DNA from: Actinernus sp. WN-2022
Taxonomy: Eukaryota > Cnidaria > Anthozoa > Actiniaria > Actinernidae
Assembly: GCA_030867875.1 (NCBI GenBank)
Contig: JAOWCC010000577.1
Span: forward strand, 146,932,344 to 146,996,343
Length of the DNA stretch: 64,000 nucleotides
Reading direction: 5' to 3'
Shown: piece by piece, positions 10,750 through 21,400 of the stretch
Numbering within the stretch: position 1 is the first letter of the stretch
How the letters are laid out: each line of letters starts with the position of its first letter
Made by a program: the position numbers and the translations under genes
Notes under the pieces: model-generated
Databases searched by the model: none
What the model saw: the letters and a program-made list of their open reading frames with translations, nothing else
What the model was told of the DNA's origin: nothing

Positions 10750-11958
10750 TATAGCTAAAATTTTAACTGAGGATTATATTTAGGCTTGGTTTACCTTAAC
10801 CGTTTCGATCCCTTCACATTCATGAAATGGTTTATGCCCGCTATCACATTCCAGCACACGTTGTGTGCCTTGTGCGCGATCTTTATTCGCAAGCCTATGT
10901 CTTGATAAATACCTTTTGGTACTGATCTGGCCTTCGTCCTGCATTTTGTCGGAATTTTGTTTAAGCATTAGCGAGGGCTCTTAATTTAAATGGCACAATG
11001 ATACGGTTTTATTGCTGAGAACATATAAACGTATTTATATCATGTCTATAATTCGCTCCCCGCTCTACCGAACATAAAACATTTATCATGCCGTATAATT
11101 AGGCAACCACTCATTGGGGTGTGCGCTTTCGCCCTCTTTATTAACTATCCGATAACTTCAATATATATGATGATAAATTGTACTCTAGAGAAAATTGCCT
11201 ATTATGAGCTCACGAACACTAAATTGACAATAACATGGTTTAGAGCGTTTTACAAGTGTATTAATACGCAAAACTTATACATGCTACGAAAATCGTCCAA
11301 TAAATTTGTGAACACTAGTTAATGATAACTAGAAACCATATAACGACTTATGAAAAAAGATAAACTTACGGTCATGCATTGGGTATTTAATTTTCAAGGC
11401 GAAGCGGTGGACGTAGGACCCGAATGACTGTGCCTTATAAGTACGCAACTCCGAATATATAGTGCTGTCCCACTGATGAAGCCTATTGTATCTAAAACAA
11501 CACGTAACACCCCGATAGCGAGGTTACGTAACCATGATAAATACATAAATATTTTATATACTGATATTTGTTTTCCTATCACCTTTTGCTGTTTGTTACG
11601 TACGTTACTTCTGAACCACTTCTCCATGTAGTAATGATAGATATAATAGAAGAATGTTAGGTCAACGCTCGTATTCCTCGCCGTCCTCTTATATTAGAAT
11701 CTATCCCTAATGTTCTTTGGCCGTTTACGATAGTGTTCATGTTAATAGTAGGGGGCATTATAACTCTTATCGTAGTATTAGAGGGCCGGGGCAATTCGGA
11801 AGTCCCGGCTATCCTTTTATAATGATTGCTGTTAATCGTTTTAGGCGTGGCCTCTACAAAGTATTTCGGGGGCCACAGTTTTTGTATTTATCGCCAGTTC
11901 CCTTTTGTCATTCTAGCCATCCATGAATTATCTATGTTGTGTCAGCCCTTTATATATT
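10750..11958. other. Unannotated stretch
   Basis: Short frames on both strands show no recognised motif. It is probably old repeat sequence. Confidence 0.4.
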
Positions 11959-11959
11959 A

Positions 11960-12990
11960 TAGTCGTAGCCAGGTTTTACAGTGCACGACATTTCACGCCG
12001 GGCACAAATGATCGTAAAAACGGCGGGTTTTATATATATTTAAAAGTTTTCGACATAGAAGAATGAATTTTGGTAGGTGTATAAAGGAGTGTAAACAAAA
12101 CATAGTCTGATAAGTTAAGCTAATATAGCCATGATTATGACGTCACAATGACGTCATATATCCTTTTCTAATAGGTTTCTTATAAATTTTTATTACCTCT
12201 CAAAACGTTTTATTATATCTTTTTAAAATCTCTTGTTCATGAGAATGAAATAAACGAAAACCCGTTATCGATCGGTTGAAGTTAACGAAAGTTATTAAAG
12301 TTTGAATTTTGGTAAATACTGGTGCATCATATTTTGCACAATAATAGAGCTCTTTAGTAGTAACAACGTGTTCTTTTTAGAATTTGTTTTTTAGTATAAC
12401 AGCTTAGAATTGAAGCCCCATTTTTTGTATACGTCATTATGACGTCATAAATATATTTGTGTACCCTCAGAAAATAGCCAGTTCAATGTTTTTGAAATTT
12501 TATCAATGAAATGCATTTGGCTAACACTCACAAGTCATAGTATTCTCTTTAATAATATTTTTATAGTCGGCAATCTGATTTAAGCTTGAAGTATGACGTC
12601 ACTAATAATGACGTCATAAAAACAGTAAATCGTCCATAACTTTGAATACGTTTATCGTAGAAAGTTCAAATTTTCGGCAAATTAATATATTTCATAAAAG
12701 CTTTCTGATGACGTAATATTTTTGAAACGTGTTTTAAAGGTTAATTTTCACCAAAAAAGGAGGCACCCCTTATGACGTCACAACAACGTCACAATACAGA
12801 AACAATTGTCCCGAAAAATGTAGTCTTACTTTGTTACGAACCTGCCAACATTTCGTCAAATTTAGAGTAGAAGTAAGGAAATGGCGTTACTTTTACGTTT
12901 TATGTTACACTCAACCCCGCCGTTTTTACGGTTATTCGTGCCCGGCGTGTTTGGCTGTACACCCTGGGTTCTGGCAATACTACGCTGGCA
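11960..12990. mobile_element. Inverted-repeat element with TGACGTCA pairs
   Basis: Imperfect inverted ends of about 70 bp; the best part is about 38 bp (ACGCCGGGCACAAATGATCG at 11994 against its complement ending near 12949, with the shared core CCGTTTTTAC). The non-coding interior holds six perfect TGACGTCA sites, at 12138, 12149, 12440, 12594, 12609 and 12773, two of them as close pairs. It is probably a non-autonomous DNA transposon; the target duplication was not identified. Confidence 0.6.
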
Positions 12991-13099
12991 GATACCGTAT
13001 GAGTGTACCCTATTCGGCCGCCTAGTTATTTAGGCGTGCCCAATGCGCTCGCTTATTCTGTCCATGCACTATTTCCTGGAACTTGGTTTACACGTTCAC

Positions 13100-13270
13100 C
13101 GCCTCACTAATTAGCTCAGTTGGTAGAGCACGGTCTAGAGTGCGGGAGGTGGGGGTTTCGAATCCCAGCCGCGTCCTTGGACAGGGACGTATAAGCCGTT
13201 AGCCTTGTCTCCTTCCTATTCTAATCTATACGAGGGGGACGTTAAAGAACCTGTTGTATTATTTCGAGAA
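13100..13270 (+). mobile_element. tRNA-derived SINE
   Basis: An A box (TTAGCTCAGTTGGTAGAGCA, 13111-13130) and a B box (GGTTTCGAATCCC, 13154-13166) are spaced like a tRNA, but no acceptor stem can be formed and the B box has an extra T. A non-tRNA body follows (CCTTGGACAGGGACGTATAAG, ACGTTAAAGAAC), as in SINEs transcribed by RNA polymerase III. Confidence 0.7.
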
Positions 13271-14127
13271 ATTTAGGTATTCTGAGGTGCTAATCACTCA
13301 TGATTGTAAACTGCACGGCAGCACATTGCGCCACAATATATAGCAGTCCGTATCACAAAAATAACTTTGTGAAGTGCATTTGAATATATTCATATAGAAT
13401 TTGCGTTATATAAATTAATGAATACATTTTTTTACGTTCTTTACTACAAATGTCTTTGAAATACGTCAAAATTCAAAATTCATGAGCAAAACGTAGGTGC
13501 ATTATTGCATTCCTGTTTATTTCAATCACCACTACCTTCAGTGCTGCCCCTCTAAGGAATGTCAATCAGACTTAGCTTCCGACCTTATTGCCATAGGTGA
13601 GTCATGCTTCCCAACCCACAAAGCCAATTCGCGATCCTCGCAAGACAACCCGAGTCCCGAGAAGACACTCATTGTAATTTCTCTATTAACATTACAAAAA
13701 AAAAAATACAAAAAACGTACGCAAAGCCTTCTCAGGCAAGCGGTCGATCGTCAGTAAAGGACACTTGTTAAACAAATTAAGCAAACATTTAACAGACCTT
13801 GTTACAATTCGCATCTATTTCCTATTCTAAAATGACACGTACTTGTCAAAAGAATTATCGCCTTCACATTAGAGTAAATACAATAGTCTTCAACACGAGT
13901 TCTGTGCCGACTATAACGGATACTGTTTTGTTATTAGAACTAAATCAATTGTCAAAACACCTCGAATAATAACTAATTCCGAGTTGGGATCCCGAGTTAG
14001 GATCTCCCCTAGGATCCCCCCCCCCTCCCCCCAAAAAATAAAATAATAAAAGTTATAGTAATAATAATAATAATAATAATATCAAAAATGTCAATAAGGC
14101 GTGCTCTCCAGTCTCATATCTATACAC
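13271..14127. other. Spacer with low-complexity tracts
   Basis: A-rich tract at 13694-13715, C-rich tract at 14017-14033 and (AAT)n at about 14058-14083. No coding frame is supported. Confidence 0.5.
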
Positions 14128-14763
14128 TCAAGGTTCATTTAATGAAAAATAGATTTACGTTAAAAAATGACATAAATAACAGTTTAAACAAAATATAATT
14201 ACATCATAGTACTAATATTCACTTCTTTAAATTTGTAAAGTGGATGGTTGTCGTATCACGTGATCGATGACGTCATAATTATATAAAATCATTTAAGTGA
14301 AATGCGGCTGCGACGATAACATATGAATATAAAATAACCCTGCTAAAATATTACTCCTTCCGCAGTGTTTCAGACCACGCTTAGAAAGCATGACTATCAT
14401 GTAAAGATAAGGATATATTAAGGGTGCAAAAAGTCACGTGACCTATTTTGTATATTTTCGCCTTAATTACTCGTTAACGAAACATTGTAGTCATCTTTTC
14501 TAAGCTGATTTAGGTAAAAGGCTTCAACCTTAACTAAACAAATCCACTCATCATCCTAGCTGTTTGAAACTCAGAGCCGCGTTTTTGATTTACTGATTTC
14601 GTGTTCTAAGTCACGTGACAGACCACGTGACACGTTTTACTACACACAGACCACTTAAGGTAGTCAAGAATGGCGATATCTATTATCGTGAGAAACTTAC
14701 GGCTGTGCTGAAATAAGGAAAACAGTTTTTACCCGAAATTTGACCCCTGAACCAGGCCTTAAC
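14128..14763 (-). repeat. Dispersed repeat, copy 1 (TTAA-ended)
   Basis: About 640 bp closely matching the reverse complement of 55731-56453. The right end is TGAACCAGGCC followed by TTAA, and the left end is a degraded inverted version. It contains two GTCACGTGAC boxes (14433 and 14610) and one TGACGTCA (14268). TTAA flanks suggest a piggyBac-like non-autonomous element, but no transposase is seen. Confidence 0.75.
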
Positions 14764-15004
14764 GTGCTTTAGCATGCACTGTTACATTCGAGATTTATTA
14801 ATTTTGATCATGAAACATGCGCTGGTTAATTATTTTGGCTTGCTCTTTCCATTTCTGGCGCAAAAGAGCTAGCTCTAAGATTTTTGATTGACAATCTCAC
14901 GAACCAGTGAATCTCGCATCCTTTTCTTTCGCTGCTGACATCATGTTCTTTTAATGAGAGCTTGCTAGCTTTAAACCAAATTGATAATTTGATTAATTTA
15001 TTAT

Positions 15005-15640
15005 TCGATTGTTTCTTTTAACTGTACAATGTCTTTGGAGCAATACGATAAGTTTGTGTCGTCAGCAAAAGGGCAAATGATAATACATTCGATGTAGAGT
15101 TCATGTAATTTGTGTATAATAAAAAACAAGTGGTCCCAGTATTGATCTGTGGCACTCCACACGTTACTTTGAAGTGTTGCGACTTATTTCTTTTATATTC
15201 TACAAATTGACTTATGCTAGAAAGATATGGTATGCCTCTGATACCATAATGTTCCAGCTTGCTTAAAAGAATGTTATGATTGACGGTATCAAAGGCTTTT
15301 GATAGGTCAATGAATACACCAATGGTGTATTCTCCTCTGTCTATGGCTGTTGATATTTTATGAATGAAATGTAATAGTGCCGTAGATGTTGAGTGTCCAT
15401 GCCTAAAACCATATTGGTTCTTATTAATGATTTGGTCTATAGTTGCTATAAACATGAATATCACCTGATTTAAATAAAGGTATTATTTTGGCAATTTTGA
15501 GCTTGTCTGGCACTATTCCTATTTGAAGGGAGAGGTTTATGAGTTTGCTTAATGGTTCAGAGATCATTGTAATAATAGGTTTTAATAATCTGTTATTGAT
15601 CTTGTCAAATCCAGAGCTAGATTTGTTTTTGAGAGACATT
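15005..15640 (-). pseudogene. LINE reverse transcriptase fragment
   Basis: In two frames the - strand encodes RT blocks: SSSGFDKINNRLLKP, then KIAKIIPLFKSGD and SNYRP; after a shift, NQYGFRHGHSTSTAL, then GVFIDLSKAFDTVNHNILL and CGVPQ. The FxDLSKAFDTV motif (first catalytic aspartate) is present and the FADD box is lost. There is no endonuclease upstream, so this is a decayed CR1/L2-like fragment. Confidence 0.85.
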
Positions 15641-15705
15641 GTATTGAACAGTTGAGTTGGTTGAATGGCCCAAGGAACATGCTTGTGGGGTAATTTCCTT
15701 TAACT

Positions 15706-15993
15706 CACTAGTGAAAATACCGATGACGTCACGTTTGCCGCCTTTTGAACTATAAAGATGGCGGCAGGTTTGTGAAAATCACAGAAGAAGATGTAAAGAG
15801 CTTAAATGAGCTGCATGACAATAAAGATTCGGAGCACAAAAATCCAAATACGATCTAAAACTCTCTAAAGATTTTCTCGACTGCAACGAAGAGACAAGAA
15901 AATCCGATGAAACTCCCCAGAACAGCTTAGAAAGTTCACGAATAAGTTTGTACTGACAGTAAATCAAATGAATCGATAAGAGTTTTTAGAGCA
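15706..15993 (+). repeat. MITE-like repeat, uninterrupted copy
   Basis: About 288 bp matching 29791-29913 plus 36081-36252, where the 6.2-kb LINE A sits inside it. This copy is effectively the empty-site version: AGCTGCATGACAATAAAGAT continues straight into TTCGGAGCACAAAAATCC. It contains TGACGTCA at 15724 and an AAGATGGCGGC motif that can match YY1-type sites. Confidence 0.8.
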
Positions 15994-15998
15994 TATTT

Positions 15999-16439
15999 TA
16001 TCTTTCGCTTCTATTCTAGTTATTTATATGTAGAGATGGGTTTCTTCTTTATACTGTTTATATGTGTTTATTACTGATAAGCCTGAATTCTTCGAGATCC
16101 TTTAAACCTAGTGATTCCTACGTTGGCCTTACGTCAGCTTTGCCTGTTCGCCTGTGAATCAGTATGATCCTTAGGTTGAAAGCTAGTTTAAAGTTATAGG
16201 CTTTCCCATCTCGACCCCGAAAGAGAAAATGCCGGGAGCACCCACGGTTACGTTCCACAATGACACCATCAACCGGCTGCGTTGCCAGCGTGGTTGGTCC
16301 TGATGGTACAGTAACACAACGGACTAGTATTCCGAGGGCGTGGGTTCAAATCCCACTCAGGGCACATATTTTCTCTTTCACTTCTATTCTAGTTATTTAT
16401 ATATATAGATGGGTTTCTTCTTTATATTGTTTATAGATA
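15999..16439. repeat. Direct-repeat pair flanking a tRNA-like unit
   Basis: A segment of about 68 bp (CTTCTATTCTAGTTATTTAT, then GATGGGTTTCTTCTTTATA) occurs at 15999-16067 and again at 16372-16439. Between them lies about 300 bp ending in the tRNA-Thr-like sequence. This may be a SINE or a local tandem duplication. Confidence 0.7.
16297..16363 (+). pseudogene. tRNA-Thr(AGT)-like sequence
   Basis: 67 nt with a 7-bp acceptor stem (GTCCTGA with TCAGGGC, one G-T pair), an anticodon stem CGGA/TCCG around the loop CTAGTAT (anticodon AGT), and a perfect T arm (GTGGG-TTCAAAT-CCCAC). The D arm is degenerate and short. It is probably a tRNA pseudogene or a SINE head; a working tRNA is unlikely. Confidence 0.6.
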
Positions 16440-16480
16440 TATAAGTAGATAGATAGATAAATAGATAGATAGATATCAGT
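16440..16480. repeat. TAGA/TAGATAAA microsatellite
   Basis: AGATAGATAGATAAATAGATAGATAGAT, a tetranucleotide-like run. Confidence 0.85.
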
Positions 16481-16898
16481 GGAATTCGAATGCTATTTAG
16501 TAGTTTTTATTTTAGTACAGATATCGCTTGAACTACCTTGAACCGAAATGTGAATGTATACTGTGTGATATTAAAGGAGAATATATAATCATGATTACTG
16601 TGAAGCAATCTCTATTTCCAACAAGGTTATTGACTGCTTCTGTCCGGTTATCACTTAATATTCTTTCAGTTAGTTTTAGTCTAGAAGCAGGACAGAGGAC
16701 CAGATATGTAACTGCCAAACCGTCACGCAACTGCGTGGCCAATTTATTCGGCCAAACCGAGTTGTACATTGTCTTCAATGAACTGAGTTCGACCGAACGC
16801 GCATTACGCACATCTTACTTGGATAACCTTTTATTTAAATTTTGCGTTTGAAACGCGTGTTATATAGTTATTAAAACCCCCAGAAACAGATACTTAGG

Positions 16899-18066
16899 CA
16901 ATAAGTAATAACGTTGTGATACCATTGTGATACCACCAGGCAATAAGTAATAACGTTGTGATAACGTTGTGATACCACCAGGCAATAAGTAATAACGTTG
17001 TGATACCATTGTGATACCACCAGGCAATAAGTAATAACGTTGTGATACCATTGTGATACCACCAGGCAATAAGTAATAACGTTGTGATACCATTGTGATA
17101 CCACCAGGCAATAAGTAATAACGTTGTGATACCATTGTGATACCACCAGGCAATAAGTAATAACGTTGTGATACCATTGTGATACCACCAGGCAATAAGT
17201 AATAACGTTGTGATACCATTGTGATACCACCAGGCAATAAGTAATAACGTTGTGATACCATTGTGATACCACCAGGCAATAAGTAATAACGTTGTGATAC
17301 CATTGTGATGCCACCAGGCAATAAGTAATAACGTTGTGATACCATTGTGATACCACCAGGCAATAAGTAATAACGTTGTGATACCATTGTGATACCACCA
17401 GGCAATAAGTAATAACGTTGTGATACCATTGTGATACCACCAGGCAATAAGTAATAACGTTGTGATACCATTGTGATACCACCAGGCAATAAGTAATAAC
17501 GTTGTGATAACGTTGTGATACCACCAGGCAATAAGTAATAACGTTGTGATACCATTGTGATACCACCAGGCAATAAGTAATAACGTTGTGATACCATTGT
17601 GATACCACCAGGCAATAAGTAATAACGTTGTGATACCATTGTGATACCACCAGGCAATAAGTAATAACGTTGTGATACCATTGTGATACCACCAGGCAAT
17701 AAGTAATAACGTTGTGATAACGTTGTGATACCACCAGGCAATAAGTAATAACGTTGTGATACCATTGTGATACCACCAGGCAATAAGTAATAACGTTGTG
17801 ATACCATTGTGATACCACCAGGCAATAAGTAATAACGTTGTGATAACGTTGTGATACCACCAGGCAATAAGTAATAACGTTGTGATACCATTGTGATACC
17901 ACCAGGCAATAAGTAATAACGTTGTGATACCATTGTGATACCACCAGGCAATAAGTAATAACGTTGTGATACCATTGTGATACCACCAGGCAATAAGTAA
18001 TAACGTTGTGATACCATTGTGATACCACCAGGCAATAAGTAATAACGTTGTGATAACGTTGTGATA
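16899..18066. repeat. 42-bp minisatellite, about 28 units
   Basis: A head-to-tail array of a 42-bp unit (AGGCAATAAGTAATAACGTT, then GTGATACCATTGTGATACC). Units are nearly identical; most carry CCATTGTGATACC and about five carry the variant AACGTTGTGATACC. Because 42 is a multiple of three and the unit lacks stops on the - strand, all three - frames stay open for over 380 codons. I read those frames as a by-product of the repeat. The array ends about 150 bp before the first coding exon of the transporter gene. Confidence 0.95.
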
Positions 18067-18215
18067 TACCATCTTCGGCTCATCCAAAACTATGTATATT
18101 GACATTCTGGTTAACACCAAAATATTTACATTGTCTGCCCTACACCCCGAGTACAGGCTGAGTACAGCCTCATGTTATTATTGTGATTATATAATTTTCT
18201 CTGCCTTTAGTTATT

Positions 18216-18435
18216 ATGGATAACGAAGAAGACGAAGAGGATGAAACAAAAATAAGCTGTGGTTACATGAGGTGCAAACGACCTGCGCTAGGATACAAGC
18301 GGGACAGCGTGCGATCGTGGATAGTATGCGCAGCTGGGGTAACTTGCAATATCATCATTTATGGGAGTCTGAATAGCTTCGGGATTCTTTATCCATCTCT
18401 TCTAGATGAGTTTAAGCAAGGAAAAGCAAAAACAG
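18216..18435 (+). CDS. Transporter coding exon 1
   Basis: Residues 1-73 plus one base. Acidic N-terminus (DNEEDEEDE), then transmembrane helix 1. The donor is G|GTGAGT. The ATG at 18216 is the first in frame after a good acceptor (TCTGCCTTTAG, ending 18210). Confidence 0.9.
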
Positions 18436-21400
18436 GTGAGTAATTAACTATACCTGTATTCGTGATATCATCAGAAACTGTCCACTTTCGTCGCAAAATC
18501 ACATGCCTGATGACGTAATTCCGCGGAGAATTGCATTGAAATGTTGTGGAATTACTAAGTCAGGAATATGATTTTCCAATGAAAGTGGGCCAGTTTCTGA
18601 GGATATCATATTGCGTTAGATTCGCAGTTTTTTGGGACTTTTTTAGGCTGCCTGGCGAAGAGACTGCATACGATCGCGATGACGAAGCACCGAATATAAT
18701 GACAGAAGCACTGAACATAATGACAGAAGTAATAATAATAATAACAACCTTGATTCGATCACGGTAGTACAAATTCAGCTGAGCTGCTTTTCAATAATAA
18801 AACTATTGTACTTTAAAAATTTACTACTACTTACAATATTGTAATAATAGAGATAATATTATATAAACGGATTATTTAAAAGTTACGGATACGATGTTTA
18901 AAATCAATCATTAAGGGCAGCCTGAAGGAGAGTAAGGAGGGGGGATTTTTTACGCCACTAGGCTGTTGATTCCACAGTTGCGCTTCGCTGTAGCTGAAGC
19001 TCTCTTTTAGATACTCACGATTTGGGCGTGGCATGAAATAGTTATTTTCACTTACGCTCCTTATGCCGTATGTAGTAGTTTGGGAACGCTTCGTAAACAT
19101 GTCTGTTAGATAATTGGGACAAATGCCATTATGAACTTTGTACATCATGTTAGAAATATGTTTTTTTCGTCTCGTTTGTAAGTCGTCCCAATCAAGCTCT
19201 TGACGAAGAGAGTGAGACAGGTACGCCATATGAAAACTTCGTAATAACCCTAGCAGACAGAGTTGTCGTAAGGTCTCACCCTCTTAATCATTCCTGTGCA
19301 TGACGACACTTTTTTACAGATTTTGTCTGTGTGGTTAGACCAGGAGAGTCTGTCGTCGACTTCGACTCCCAGATATGTTTCGAGTTAGGCACCCTTTTTA
19401 GTTTTAATGGTTGGCATCAAGTTAGGATCCTTGTGACTTTGGGAATTTGTGATAATCATGAATTCGATTTTCACCGTATTTAGGTTTAACTTGTTTGCAA
19501 TAAACCAGTCGTTCATTTTATTGAGGTCATCGTTAATCTTGGATTCGATCTCCCGAGTACACACAGACTAGTGTCTTCGGCATACATTTTGCATTTCGGG
19601 AGTAAAGTCACATGACAAACCGGTTTAAAAACCGGTATTTCGAGGTCGACGTCAAACACGCATGTCTTGTTGGTACTTTAAAACACTGCCCAGTCTGGAG
19701 TTTGAAGTTTCAAGATGGCATCTGTCTTTGGAGTGAGCGTGAGCGAGTTCGAAGTAGCGTTAAAAGCAGCTGCATCAAACCTCAAGGAAAGCAACATCAC
19801 TCTCGAAGAAGGAAATTTATTTTATTTTCTCCACTTCGCCTTCTCTTGCCGTTAACAATAGGAAATGTACAATCTGAAATGTACAATGTTTACCGTCTCG
19901 TTTTTCTCGGCCAATGTATGGAAATCCAGATACGCGGCGCATGCTCAACAGAAAACCGTTCCGATTGTGGCAGAGGTTTTTTTCTCCCTCGTTAGTGGAG
20001 CTGGAGAGAGCGTAAGAGAAGGGTTGTGAGCAGGGTTGTGAGGCCTTTGTCCATGTTAATAAACCGATTATTGAAAAGAAGAGCTGTGACGGTGGAGTGC
20101 AACGAGCGAAAGCCAGATTGGTATTTTCATAACAAGTTGTTTGAAATGAGGTACTGGTAAACCTGGTCGTAGACAATTCTTTCTAGAACTTTTGATGCAA
20201 CGGATAAAACGGAAATGTGTCTGTAATTGTTGCAGTCTGGTTTACTGCCAGATTTAAATATCGGTATTACGCGAGCCCTTTTCCAGTCGTCTGGGAAGAT
20301 ACCAGTTTCAAACGATAAATTTAATAAAAACGTCAAGGATGGGGACAAGACTGGTGCTGCCATTTTTAAGATTTTCGGGGGAAGTACCGAATATAATGAC
20401 GAAAGCACCTCATATAATGACAGGAGCACCGAATATAATGACAGGAGTACCGAATATAATGACAGAAACACCGAACATAATGACACAAGCACCGAATATA
20501 TTGACAGAAGCACCGAACATAATGACAGAAGCAGCGAATATAATGAAAGAAGTACTGAATATAATGAAAGAAGTACTGAATATAATGACAGAAGCACCGA
20601 ATATAATGACAGAAGCACCGAATATAATGACAGAAGCACCGAATATAAGTGACAGAAGCACCGAACATAATGACAGAAACACCGAATATAATGACAGAAG
20701 CACCGCCGAAATAAGTGACAGAAGCACCGAACATAATGACACAAGCACCGAACATAATGACACAAGCACCGAATATAATGACAGAAGTACCGAATATATA
20801 GACGAAAGCACCGAATATAATGACATTATGTGACATAACAGAGTGGTTGCGTTCCATATACATCTCTCTTGTGACCTTACCTTGCTAATACAGCTCGTAA
20901 AAGTTGTTATTTTTAAAAGTTTTTATTTGCTTTTTTCACGGTTTATTTTATGTGAAGGCAGTGAGCAGCATAAACTGTAGCAGCTTCATTTGCATTATTA
21001 ATCCTACGTCTTTTCAATTCATCAGTGATATACAACTGACAATCTTTACAAGATTGAGCGTGCAGCCTTAAATAAACTAGAGGCTGCGCGCAGCCTGTAC
21101 TCGGACCGTATGAAAGTTTAACTGAAACTGTCTTAATCTCATAATCTGTTATGTCTGAAGTGTCACGCCACTATTTCAATGTATTGCTTCTCACTCTTTA
21201 CAAAGCAAGAGATACGACAAATTCTGAAAAGGTTCATCGCCAAAATATTCAGATGCGCGTGTTGTGCTACATTAATTGCCCCCTGGTATCAAGTTCGCAC
21301 TGCTTCTAAATTTACTAAGAAATGTATGGGCTTCCATCAGAAATCGTGTTTTATTTCCTCACACAAGGATTACGTCAAAATGTTTGGGCAGAGTTTTAAT

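Noticed and set aside
13100..13170. Functional tRNA genes at 13.1 and 39.35 kb
   Set aside because: A and B boxes are present but no acceptor stem can be formed, and SINE bodies follow.
13497..13757. Small protein of 86 residues
   Set aside because: No motif, low-complexity lysine tail from an A-tract, no splice context.
16899..18066. CRISPR array
   Set aside because: Units are contiguous and the supposed spacers are identical; the host is an animal genome and no cas genes are present.
16894..18120. Long - strand ORFs of about 385-408 codons with 14-residue repeats
   Set aside because: They exist in all three - frames because the 42-bp unit is divisible by three and lacks stops; no promoter, exon structure or domain supports a protein.
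20366..20863. ORFs of 138-212 codons on both strands
   Set aside because: Products of the 21-bp minisatellite; only the part to the left of 20372 on the - strand is real LINE coding.
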